Below, in pieces: positions 31,011 through 37,729 of a DNA stretch of 37,729 nucleotides. Each line of letters starts with the position of its first letter. Positions within the stretch are counted from its first letter, which is position 1. Source of the stretch: an uncultured Bacteroidales bacterium (GTDB lineage Bacteria; Bacteroidota; Bacteroidia; Bacteroidales; UBA932). Where the stretch lies: NCBI GenBank assembly GCA_900316955.1, contig ONEX01000025.1, forward strand, positions 1 through 37,729. The letters run 5' to 3'. The position numbers and the translations under genes were made by a program. The notes under the pieces were generated by a model, which had not been told where the DNA came from, made no database searches, and saw nothing but the letters and a program-made list of their open reading frames with translations.

Positions 31011-32015
31011 GTGCCCTTCGGACAGCTGACCCGAAAAATTTTGAGCATCTGCCTCGCCCTCGTTGTGCTGGCCCCCCTTGCGGCGGCGCAGCCTGCGGGC
31101 TACATCATCAGCGCCCGAAATGCCGAGCATCTGGCCGATACGGCCGCGCTCCGCTCCCGCGTCGCATTCCTCGCCGACAGCCTCTGCGCCGGGCGTGCCT
31201 CCGGGACGCCGGGCTCCCTGCATGCGCAGTCGGCCATCGCCCGCCAGTTCGCGGCCTACGGCCTCCAGCCCGCCGGCGGCACCTTCTTCCATGGCTTCCG
31301 CACCATCTCCGGTACTTCGGCGCACAATGTCGTGGGCTTTCTCCCCGGCAGCGGGGACCGCTACGTGGTCGTCGCCGCGCATTACGACCACATCGGCACG
31401 CTCGCCGGCACGCTGTATCCCGGAGCGGACAGCAACGCCTCCGGCGTCGCCGCGCTCCTGACCTTGGCCCAGATGTTCCGGCACTTGCAGGAACTCGGGA
31501 AAACCTATGCGCATACGATCATCTTCGTGGCCCTGGACGGCAAGGAACAGAGCCTTTCCGGTTCCTTCCACCTGTGGAACGAGATCGCCGGCGGCCTGAT
31601 CCGCGACCCGCGCACCGGCCGGACCGTCACCCCGAAGGACATCGACCGGATGGTCAACATCGACCAGGTGGGCGGCACCGAGGCCCCGCTCCACGGCAGC
31701 CGGCCCGACTACCTGATGATGCTCTGCGAGCCCGGGGACGGCCGCAAGGACGCCCTCCTCATCGCCAACCAGAGCCCTGAAGTGAGCCTGGACCTGGGCT
31801 TCGACTATTACGGGAGCAAGGATTTCACCCGCGTGTTCTACCGCACCATCAGCGACCAGAAACCCTTCCTGGACAACGGCATCCCGTCCGTGATGTTCAC
31901 CTCGGGCATCACCCTCCGGAACAACAAGGTTACCGACCATGCCGGTTCCCTGGACTACGGCATCCTCCGGCGCCGCGTCCTTGCGATGTTCTATTACCTC
32001 GTGCGTGTGATATGA
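31011..32015 (+). CDS. Secreted M28-family metallopeptidase
   Basis: A 334-residue zinc aminopeptidase-type protein with a signal peptide (about 1-26, ending LAAAQ). The co-catalytic zinc site is complete: His124 and Asp126/His127 in AAHYDHIG, Asp140 in PGADSNASG, catalytic Glu179 in DGKEQS, Asp218 in NIDQVGG and a late His in TDHAGSLDY. It probably releases N-terminal residues from peptides in the periplasm. The start is GTG at 31011; a downstream TTG would remove the positively charged part of the signal peptide. Its stop overlaps the next start (ATGA). Confidence 0.88.
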   Translation: MPFGQLTRKILSICLALVVLAPLAAAQPAGYIISARNAEHLADTAALRSRVAFLADSLCAGRASGTPGSLHAQSAIARQFAAYGLQPAGGTFFHGFRTISGTSAHNVVGFLPGSGDRYVVVAAHYDHIGTLAGTLYPGADSNASGVAALLTLAQMFRHLQELGKTYAHTIIFVALDGKEQSLSGSFHLWNEIAGGLIRDPRTGRTVTPKDIDRMVNIDQVGGTEAPLHGSRPDYLMMLCEPGDGRKDALLIANQSPEVSLDLGFDYYGSKDFTRVFYRTISDQKPFLDNGIPSVMFTSGITLRNNKVTDHAGSLDYGILRRRVLAMFYYLVRVI

Positions 32016-32416
32016 GGCGCGCCCTCACGGTCCTGACCGCCGTCCTCCTGCAGGTGTGGCAGTTGCCGCAAAACCTGGCGGGGCTCGTTTTCGGCTGGTT
32101 CCTGAAGGACAAGCGGCGGCATGCCGGCCTCCCCGGCATCCCGGATGATGTCCACGTGGTGACGGCCTCCAACATGTACGGCGGCATTTCCCTGGGGAAT
32201 TTCGTCTATTGCCGGGCTCCGGTGTACGACCGGATGGTCCGGCACGAGTACGGCCACTGCCGCCAGTCCCGCATCCTGGGACCTTTCTATCTATTGGTCA
32301 TCGGCCTGCCCTCGCTCTTGTGGGCCCTCTGGTGGACCCCGGGCCGCTCCGTCGGCTACTACAGCTTCTACACCGAACGCTGGGCGGACCGCCTGGGCGG
32401 GGTGAAGAGGGGCTGA
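32012..32416 (+). CDS. Small membrane protein with HEYGH zincin-like motif
   Basis: A 134-residue protein with an N-terminal hydrophobic segment (about 5-30) and a second one (about 88-108, GPFYLLVIGLPSLLWALWW). MVRHEYGHCRQS (75-86) contains HExxH (His78, Glu79, His82), the zinc-binding and catalytic motif of many metallopeptidases. Glu122 in FYTERWAD could be the third ligand, since ExxxD about 40 residues later is the gluzincin pattern. I do not know a named family. It is translationally coupled to the M28 peptidase by ATGA. It may be a small membrane peptidase; no activity is proven. Confidence 0.7.
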   Translation: MRRALTVLTAVLLQVWQLPQNLAGLVFGWFLKDKRRHAGLPGIPDDVHVVTASNMYGGISLGNFVYCRAPVYDRMVRHEYGHCRQSRILGPFYLLVIGLPSLLWALWWTPGRSVGYYSFYTERWADRLGGVKRG

Positions 32417-32429
32417 GGCCGCCTTTCGA

Positions 32430-33809
32430 TCAGACGGACGCTCCCAGCCACTTGCCGCGCGCGATGCGGATGAGGAAGATGGTGCCCCGGAAAGTGAGTT
32501 CGACGGCCATCGCGATCCAGAAGCCCACGAGGCCATAGACCTTCACGAGGAAGATGGCGGGGAGGATGCGGACGATCCACATCGAAGTGAAATTCATGAC
32601 ACTCGGCCACTTGGTGTCGCCGGTGCCCACGCAGACGCCGTAGGCGACGATGGACGCGGCGTAGCCCAGCTCCGCAAAGGCCTCGATCCGGAGGACGCGG
32701 GCGCCCAGGGAGATGACCTCCCCGTCGGGGGAGAGCATGTGCATGAGCTCGGGGGCGATCGCGTACATCAGGATGGCCAGGAGGCCCATGATGCCCATCC
32801 CCAGGCCGATGGTGATCCAGGCGAAACGCTTGGCGAGCTCCTTGCGGCCGGCGCCGACGGACTGGCCCACCAGGGCCGTGGCCGCGTCGGCGATGCCGTA
32901 GCCGGGCATGTAGCAGAAGCTTTCCGCCGTGATGGCGAACGAGTTGGCCGCGATGGCGATGGTCCCGAGCGGGGCCACGATGATGGTCGAGGCGATGTAG
33001 CCGCCGCGGATGAGGATGTTCTGGAGGGCCATCGGGCCGCCGATGCCGGCCGCCTTGGCGATCACCTTCCCGGTGGGCCGGAAAGAGCCCTTGTCCTGCC
33101 GCAGGTTGAGTTCGGGGGAGCGGACGGTGAGGAAGTACAGCATCGCCATCGCCGTGATGAGCTCCGCCAGGCCCGTGCCCAGGGCCGCACCCACGACGCC
33201 CATGTCCAGCACGTAGATGAACAGGTAGTTGAAGCACACGTCCATCAGGCACATCCCGATGTTCAGGTAGCTGGGCACCTTCATATTTCCGCTTACCTGC
33301 AGCATTGACGCGCAGATCCAGTCGATCTGCATGAAGGGGAGGAAGGCGGAAACGATGAAGAAGTACTTCGTCGCGTCGGGGATGATTTCCGGAGTGCCGC
33401 CGAGCCAGCGGGGGAGCGGTCCCGCGATGGCCATCCCGATGAGGGCGATGGCGCCGCTGAAAGCGAGGGCGCTGACGAGCGCCTGCCGGAGCACCTCCCG
33501 GGCGGTCTTGAAGTCATTGGCCCCGATCAGGTGCGCGACCTGCACGGAAAAACCGCTGCCGCAGGCGCCGCAGAAGCCCATGAGCAGCCACATGCAGGTG
33601 GAAACCAGGCCGATGGACGCGCCCGCCGCCGCGCCGAGATGCCCCACCATCGACGTGTCGATGTACTGCATCAGCACGGACGACAGCTGGGCGATGATGG
33701 CCGGGTAGCTGAGCACGAGGCACAGCTTCAGCTGCTGCGCGCCTGTCAGCGTCCCTCCGCCCCGGATCTGGGCGAGCAAATAATCCTTTGAGCTGTCCCC
33801 CTTTGTCAT
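32430..33809 (-). CDS. MATE-family efflux transporter
   Basis: A 459-residue inner-membrane protein with twelve helices in two related halves, of the NorM/DinF-type multidrug and toxin extrusion family that exports cationic compounds using Na+ or H+. AQLSSVLMQYIDTSMVGHLG is the conserved first-helix segment and its equivalent in the second half is ANSFAITAESFCYMPGYGIA. The start ATG at 33809 lies inside the 34-base repeat at 33801-33834, as for dut. The gene follows GH53 by 19 bases and probably shares its transcript. It is convergent with the HEYGH gene, 13 bases away. Confidence 0.9.
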   Translation of the reverse strand: MTKGDSSKDYLLAQIRGGGTLTGAQQLKLCLVLSYPAIIAQLSSVLMQYIDTSMVGHLGAAAGASIGLVSTCMWLLMGFCGACGSGFSVQVAHLIGANDFKTAREVLRQALVSALAFSGAIALIGMAIAGPLPRWLGGTPEIIPDATKYFFIVSAFLPFMQIDWICASMLQVSGNMKVPSYLNIGMCLMDVCFNYLFIYVLDMGVVGAALGTGLAELITAMAMLYFLTVRSPELNLRQDKGSFRPTGKVIAKAAGIGGPMALQNILIRGGYIASTIIVAPLGTIAIAANSFAITAESFCYMPGYGIADAATALVGQSVGAGRKELAKRFAWITIGLGMGIMGLLAILMYAIAPELMHMLSPDGEVISLGARVLRIEAFAELGYAASIVAYGVCVGTGDTKWPSVMNFTSMWIVRILPAIFLVKVYGLVGFWIAMAVELTFRGTIFLIRIARGKWLGASV

Positions 33810-33834
33810 TTCGAGCTTGTCGAGAAATCTATTT
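33801..33834 (-). repeat. 34-base stop-start junction repeat, copy 2
   Basis: On the minus strand this begins AAATAGAT, containing the GH53 stop. It continues with TCGACAAGCTC and ends with ATGACAAA, whose ATG starts the MATE gene. It is gap-free relative to 3708-3741, with 27 of 34 identical positions. Differences fall mostly in two 3-base blocks flanking the core. In this copy the two blocks pair (TTTC with GAAA around CTCGACAAGCTC), giving a better palindrome than copy 1. Confidence 0.75.
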
Positions 33835-34983
33835 GAAAGCCTCCATCACGCTCGTCGCCTTTCCGCTTGTCGTGAAAGCGCCCATGTCATAGGGGTTCCA
33901 AGTTTCCTTCTTTCCGGTATACTTGTAAATCACGTCTGGGAGATTAAATAAGGCCGGTTTCCAATTACCGTCCACTTCCGGCTCCCAATAGAATACACCG
34001 GCGCACTTGTTGATTTTCTTCGCCTCCGTCATGAACTCGGCGAGGACCTGGGCGGCCAGTTTCTCATTCGCGGGCGTTTTCACGCCCACTTCCGAGATTA
34101 TAATGGGAACACCCATTGATGAAGCAAAAGCTTTTATGTTATTGATTGCTTGAGTGTTTGCTGTTTCCCATGGGATCTGGACTTTACCATTCCAGCTCTC
34201 CTGAGGATAGTGGGAAAGAGCAATCATATCAAACTTGCCGCCTTGTTTCTTGAAATTGGAAAGCCACCAGCTATCGTTACTCAGATCAAAAGCCTTGTCA
34301 ATATGAGGCATAACTAGAGTGGTTGGAAATACCGCTTTAACCGCATCGTAACCTGTATTATACAAGACCAAAAAGCGAGAAAACTCATTTTCCTTATCAT
34401 CATATTTCAAATCACCGGAACCAAACAGCATGCCGTTGCGGGTCTCGTTCCCGACCTGCACCCAGTTGGGCGTGACGCCGGCGTCCTGGAGGGCTTTCAG
34501 CACCTCCGCCGTATGGTCGGAGACGTGTTTGGCCATCTTGTCGAGGTCGTTCTTGTCGGCCTCCCAGGCGGCGGGAATCGTCTGGCGGGACGGGTCGGCG
34601 AAGAAGTCGCTATAGTGGAAATCGACCATCAGCGCCATGCCGGCCTTGGCGGCGCGGGTGGCGAGCTTGACGACATCGTCTTTGCCGCTCCAGCCGCCGG
34701 TGGGGTTCACCCACACGCGGAGGCGGATGGCATTGACACCCGTTTCCTTGAGAACATCCATGATGTCGGCCTTCGTCCCGGCCTTGAGCTGGAACGTGCG
34801 GCCGTCCTTCTCCATCTCCGACACCCAGGAGATGTCGGCCCCCTTGGCGAAGGAGGGCGTGGGGACGGGTTTCGGCTTTACCTCGGGATCGGGTTCGTCG
34901 GGCGTGACCGGGGCCGGCTTGGAACAGTTGCAGGCGGTCAGGAACAGGGTGGCGATGGCCAGGAAGAGTCGGGTCGTTTTCAT
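33829..34983 (-). CDS. GH53 endo-beta-1,4-galactanase, lipoprotein
   Basis: A 384-residue lipoprotein with lipobox LTAC at 15-18 followed by a Pro-rich linker (about 20-42), so probably tethered to the outer membrane. The rest is a glycoside hydrolase family 53 TIM barrel: FAKGADISWVSEME, NAIRLRVWVNP, acid/base Glu180 in QVGNE and nucleophile Glu298 in IISEVGV. It should cut beta-1,4-galactan side chains of pectin. No SusC/SusD or other galactan genes are nearby, so it is outside a typical utilisation locus. Residues about 185-296 are encoded by clearly AT-rich DNA (34096-34430) unlike the flanks. It follows recQ by 6 bases. Confidence 0.9.
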   Translation of the reverse strand: MKTTRLFLAIATLFLTACNCSKPAPVTPDEPDPEVKPKPVPTPSFAKGADISWVSEMEKDGRTFQLKAGTKADIMDVLKETGVNAIRLRVWVNPTGGWSGKDDVVKLATRAAKAGMALMVDFHYSDFFADPSRQTIPAAWEADKNDLDKMAKHVSDHTAEVLKALQDAGVTPNWVQVGNETRNGMLFGSGDLKYDDKENEFSRFLVLYNTGYDAVKAVFPTTLVMPHIDKAFDLSNDSWWLSNFKKQGGKFDMIALSHYPQESWNGKVQIPWETANTQAINNIKAFASSMGVPIIISEVGVKTPANEKLAAQVLAEFMTEAKKINKCAGVFYWEPEVDGNWKPALFNLPDVIYKYTGKKETWNPYDMGAFTTSGKATSVMEAFK

Positions 34984-34989
34984 AGTTTA

Positions 34990-36846
34990 TCAGCAGTCAT
35001 AGTTCGGTACTTCGCCGCGGTCGATGAGGTCGCGGAGGACGTCCTCCCAGGCCGAATCGGCGGTGCCGAAGGCGGCGCGGACGTCCGCAAGGGTATAAGG
35101 GGCCTTGATGAAGGCTTTCAGGCGGGAGGCCAGGTCCTGCGGCTTCTTCGCGCGTTCGCGGCAGATGTCGCAGCGGCCGCAGTCGGCGCTCTCCTCCTGA
35201 CCGAAATAGCGCAGGAGGTAGCGGGAGCGGCATTCGTCCTCCTCGGCCACATAAGAGAGCATCGTTTCCACGCGCTCATGGAAGACGGAACGGAGCATTT
35301 CGTACCGTTTGGGCATCAGGTCCACGTTGCCTTCGTGCAGGCGGTCATGGAGGATGAAGATTACGTCGGACTGGTCCGAGGGAATGTACTTGATGAGGTG
35401 GTTGACGGCCAGGCCGTACAGGAGCTGGCGCAGTTCCGGCACCGTCAGGCCGCTCTTGCGGGCGACGGTTTCCTCGTCGATGGACACCGGGTAGGAGAAC
35501 AGGCCGGTGTAGGAGCGCATGAGCGTTTCCAGCAGCGGCACCATCCGGGCGTCCGGGAGTTCGATCCCGTACAGGGCCGTCCGGTCCACGGTGACCTGCA
35601 CGCGCGTCTGGATTTCCATGTCCTCGCTGAAGATCCAGTGTCCGGCGCGCTCGATGTATTTGATGGCGTAGAACACCGGGGACAGCTGGAGCTTGAAATG
35701 GCGGCAGAATGCGCCGATGTCGAACTTCAGCTGCCGGCCCATCCCCGTGTCGTAGGGGATGCCGTGGAAGATATGGACCTTGTGGTAGATGTCCTCGATA
35801 TAATCCAGCGGCGGGAAGGAGACGCGCTCGATTTGGGCGAGGCGCTTCCGGTCGCCGTCGTTCCACAGGAGGACGGCGTAGGAGGGCTTGCCGTCGCGCC
35901 CGGCGCGGCCCGCTTCCTGGAAATAGGCCTCGGGGCTGTCCGGCAGGTCCACATGGACCACGAACCGGACGTCGGGCTTGTCGATGCCCATGCCGAAGGC
36001 GTTGGTGCACACCATTACGCGGATCCGGTCCGCCTTCCAGTCCTCCTGCCGGAGGGCGCGGGCGGCGGAGCCGATCCCGGCATGGTAGAACGAGGCGGAG
36101 ACGCCGTTGTTCTTGAGCAGTCCGGCCAGTTCCTCGGCCTTCTTCCGGTTGCGGACATACACGATGCCCGAGCCCGGAACGCCGTTGCACACGGCCAGGA
36201 GCTGTCCGGCCTTGTCCTCGCTCTGCCGGACGATGTACGACAGGTTTGGCCGCTCGAAACCGCTCTTGAGGAGGTTCTTCTCCTTGAATCCAAGGCGGTC
36301 CATGATGTCGTCGGCGACGGCGGGCGTCGCCGTGGCGGTGAGGGCGATGACGGGCGCGTCGACACTGCCGCGCAGCGCCCCGATTTCCAGGTATTCCGGC
36401 CGGAAGTCATAGCCCCACTGCGAGATGCAGTGCGCTTCGTCCACGACGATGAACGAGATGGGGAGCACGGGCAGGTAACTCTGGAAGAGCCGGGTCTGGA
36501 GCCGCTCGGGGGAGACGTACAGGAACTTGCAGTCGCCGTAAGCGGCGTTGTTCAGGGCGAGGTCCACTTCGTGGCGGTTGAGTCCGGCGTGGACGGCGAT
36601 GGCCTTGATGCCTCGGGCGGCGAGGTTCTGGACCTGGTCCTTCATCAGGGCGACGAGGGGCGTGACCACGAGGGCGAGGCCCTCTTTCATCATCGCCGGC
36701 ACCTGGAAGCACACCGATTTGCCTCCTCCGGTGGGGAGGATGGCGAGCACGTCGCGGCCCGCGAGCGCCTCGTCGATGATGCGCTCCTGCATGGGACGGA
36801 AGCTGTCGTAGCCCCAATAAGCCTTCAAGGTCTCTTTCGGTGTCAT
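34990..36846 (-). CDS. recQ: ATP-dependent DNA helicase RecQ
   Basis: A 618-residue superfamily 2 helicase acting in recombination and fork repair. Walker A is LPTGGGKS (37-44), motif II VVDEAHC (about 140), motif III LTATATP, and motif VI QEAGRAGRDG. The RecQ zinc-binding cysteines CRSRYLLRYFGQ and CGRCDIC follow at about 560-583, with a winged-helix region before them. Compared with E. coli RecQ the C-terminus is short, and I see no clear HRDC domain. The order RQC-like region then zinc motif differs from E. coli, where zinc precedes winged helix, so the internal domains deserve a structure model. It is first gene of recQ-GH53-MATE. Confidence 0.93.
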   Translation of the reverse strand: MTPKETLKAYWGYDSFRPMQERIIDEALAGRDVLAILPTGGGKSVCFQVPAMMKEGLALVVTPLVALMKDQVQNLAARGIKAIAVHAGLNRHEVDLALNNAAYGDCKFLYVSPERLQTRLFQSYLPVLPISFIVVDEAHCISQWGYDFRPEYLEIGALRGSVDAPVIALTATATPAVADDIMDRLGFKEKNLLKSGFERPNLSYIVRQSEDKAGQLLAVCNGVPGSGIVYVRNRKKAEELAGLLKNNGVSASFYHAGIGSAARALRQEDWKADRIRVMVCTNAFGMGIDKPDVRFVVHVDLPDSPEAYFQEAGRAGRDGKPSYAVLLWNDGDRKRLAQIERVSFPPLDYIEDIYHKVHIFHGIPYDTGMGRQLKFDIGAFCRHFKLQLSPVFYAIKYIERAGHWIFSEDMEIQTRVQVTVDRTALYGIELPDARMVPLLETLMRSYTGLFSYPVSIDEETVARKSGLTVPELRQLLYGLAVNHLIKYIPSDQSDVIFILHDRLHEGNVDLMPKRYEMLRSVFHERVETMLSYVAEEDECRSRYLLRYFGQEESADCGRCDICRERAKKPQDLASRLKAFIKAPYTLADVRAAFGTADSAWEDVLRDLIDRGEVPNYDC

Positions 36847-36872
36847 TTTCCTTCAAATGTTCCGACTTTCGA

Positions 36873-36903
36873 TTGCAAATATCTTTAAAAATTGGTACTT
36901 TTG
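36873..36903 (+). promoter_or_regulatory. Promoter of pckA, -33 and -7
   Basis: TTG (36873-36875), 20 bases, TACTTTTG (36896-36903): a full match, 36 bases before the ATG at 36940. It is interleaved with the opposing recQ promoter. Confidence 0.8.
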
Positions 36904-36906
36904 CAA
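36876..36906 (-). promoter_or_regulatory. Promoter of the recQ unit, -33 and -7
   Basis: On the minus strand TTG (36906-36904), 20 bases, GATATTTG (36883-36876), one mismatch from TAnnTTTG. It lies 29 bases before the recQ ATG. Its -33 element abuts the pckA -7 box and the two promoters share nearly all their bases. Confidence 0.65.
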
Positions 36907-36939
36907 GATTAAAGATTTTAACTATTAATCCGTATATTT

Positions 36940-37729
36940 ATGGCAAACATCAATCTGGCCAAGTATGGCATCAAGGGAGTCAAGGAAGTCCTCTACAACC
37001 CCACGTATGAAGTCCTCTACAACGAGGAAACCAAGCCCGGTCTCGAGGGCTACGACAAGGGGCAGGTGACCGAACTCGGCGCGATCAACGTGATGACCGG
37101 CATCTACACCGGCCGTTCCCCCAAAGACAAGTACATCGTGTACGACAACACCACCAAGGAAGGCGCCCCGGGCGAAATCTGGTGGGACAGCGAAGGCTAT
37201 CACAACGACAACCACAAGATGTCCGAACGCCGTCAAGAAGCTCGCCCAGAAGCAGCTCAGCGGCAAGCGCCTCTTCGTCGTCGACGGTTTCTGCGGCACC
37301 CACGCCGACACCCGCATGAAGGTCCGCTTCATCATGGAGGTCGCCTGGCAGGCCCATTTCGTGACCAACATGTTCATCCGTCCGAAGAACCAGAAGGAGT
37401 TCGACCAGGAGCCCGACTTCGTCGTGTACTGCGCCTCCAAGGCCAAGGTTGACAACTACGTGGAGCTCGGCCTCCGCAGCGACACCTGCGTGGCCTTCAA
37501 CGTCACTTCCCGCGAGCAGGTGATCCTCAACACCTGGTACGGCGGCGAGATGAAGAAGGGTATGTTCTCCATGATGAACTACTACCTCCCGCTCAAGGGC
37601 ATCGCCGCGATGCACTGCTCCGCCAACACGGACATGAACGGCGAGAACACCGCCATCTTCTTCGGCCTCTCCGGCACCGGCAAGACCACCCTCTCCACCG
37701 ACCCGAAGCGTCTCCTCATCGGTGACGAC
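36940..37729 (+). CDS. pckA: PEP carboxykinase (ATP), 5' part, with apparent frameshift
   Basis: The first 263 or so residues of ATP-type phosphoenolpyruvate carboxykinase, which converts oxaloacetate to PEP in gluconeogenesis, or the reverse in succinate-forming Bacteroidota. [19 protein letters not shown] is read in the first frame (36940-37227). After MSE near 37227 the conserved sequence continues only in the +1 frame: [39 protein letters not shown], and the P-loop [12 protein letters not shown]. Inserting two bases before 37225 would restore MSPNAVKK, close to the family. The first frame alone stops at 37452. The gene runs off the window at 37729. A sequencing or assembly error is the simplest explanation. 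Confidence 0.88.

Noticed and set aside
33829-34983. GH53 as part of a polysaccharide utilisation locus or a mobile element
   Set aside because: No SusC/SusD, regulator, transposase or flanking repeats; the AT-rich part is inside the gene with no boundaries typical of insertion.
37219-37235. Programmed frameshift in pckA
   Set aside because: No slippery heptamer or downstream pseudoknot is apparent, and PEP carboxykinase is not known for recoding.

Overview
The window reads as a chromosomal segment of a GC-rich member of the Bacteroidales (Bacteroidota). The best evidence is regulatory. Nearly every transcription unit is preceded by the Bacteroidota -7 box TAnnTTTG, and four or five also carry a TTG 20 bases upstream (the -33 element). 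Gene content agrees: an LptF/LptG permease, a two-domain nucleoside kinase with a ThrRS-like N-terminus, an Obg without the C-terminal extension, a PagL-like deacylase, a large periplasmic TPR protein, a golvesin-domain amidase and an ATP-type PEP carboxykinase. The high GC content argues against Bacteroides or Prevotella and suggests an uncultured Rikenellaceae/RC9-like lineage, but this placement is inference. There is no rRNA, CRISPR array, insertion sequence, phage or SusCD locus.

Layout. 1-5.5 kb: a nucleoside transporter (-) divergent from a rightward unit tgt, lptF/G, dut, murF (tRNA modification, LPS export, dUTP hydrolysis, peptidoglycan precursor). 5.5-8.8 kb: a double-hairpin repeat, then obgE and a PAP2 phosphatase (-), a 424-base non-coding stretch with two inverted-repeat structures, and a membrane-anchored Ntn hydrolase (-). 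8.8-12.3 kb: a DMT transporter and a long MscS channel (+). 12.3-17.2 kb: a five-gene leftward operon of a duplicated DUF1538 membrane protein, two PII-like proteins, a nucleoside kinase and mutY. 17.3-18.1 kb: an AraC regulator (+). 18.1-24.0 kb: a tightly coupled leftward operon of an MsbA-like ABC exporter, a CBM9-like protein, a VanZ-like protein and a golvesin-type amidase. Each junction is a 4-base ATGA overlap.

24-25.1 kb: a degenerate GT2-like protein and a tRNA-Pro whose anticodon reads AGG. 25.1-25.75 kb: about 600 non-coding bases packed with hairpins, including the second copy of the double-hairpin repeat and a 137-base near-palindrome. 25.75-32.4 kb: a small membrane protein with an alpha/beta hydrolase (+); a leftward TPR, WalJ-like hydrolase and PagL-like unit; and an M28 peptidase coupled to a 134-residue HEYGH protein (+). 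32.4-36.85 kb: leftward recQ, GH53 galactanase, MATE exporter. The right edge holds the first part of pckA, with an apparent frameshift.

Most noteworthy: (i) a 34-base element occurs at two unrelated gene junctions (lptF/G-dut and GH53-MATE) and supplies both the upstream stop and the downstream start codon; (ii) a two-copy double-hairpin repeat; (iii) tRNA-Pro(AGG); (iv) the DUF1538 plus twin PII-like operon; (v) an Amidase_3-like catalytic core split by a golvesin-like insertion; (vi) an AT-rich patch inside the GH53 gene that suggests recombination. All function calls come from reading motifs by eye; no search or computation was run.
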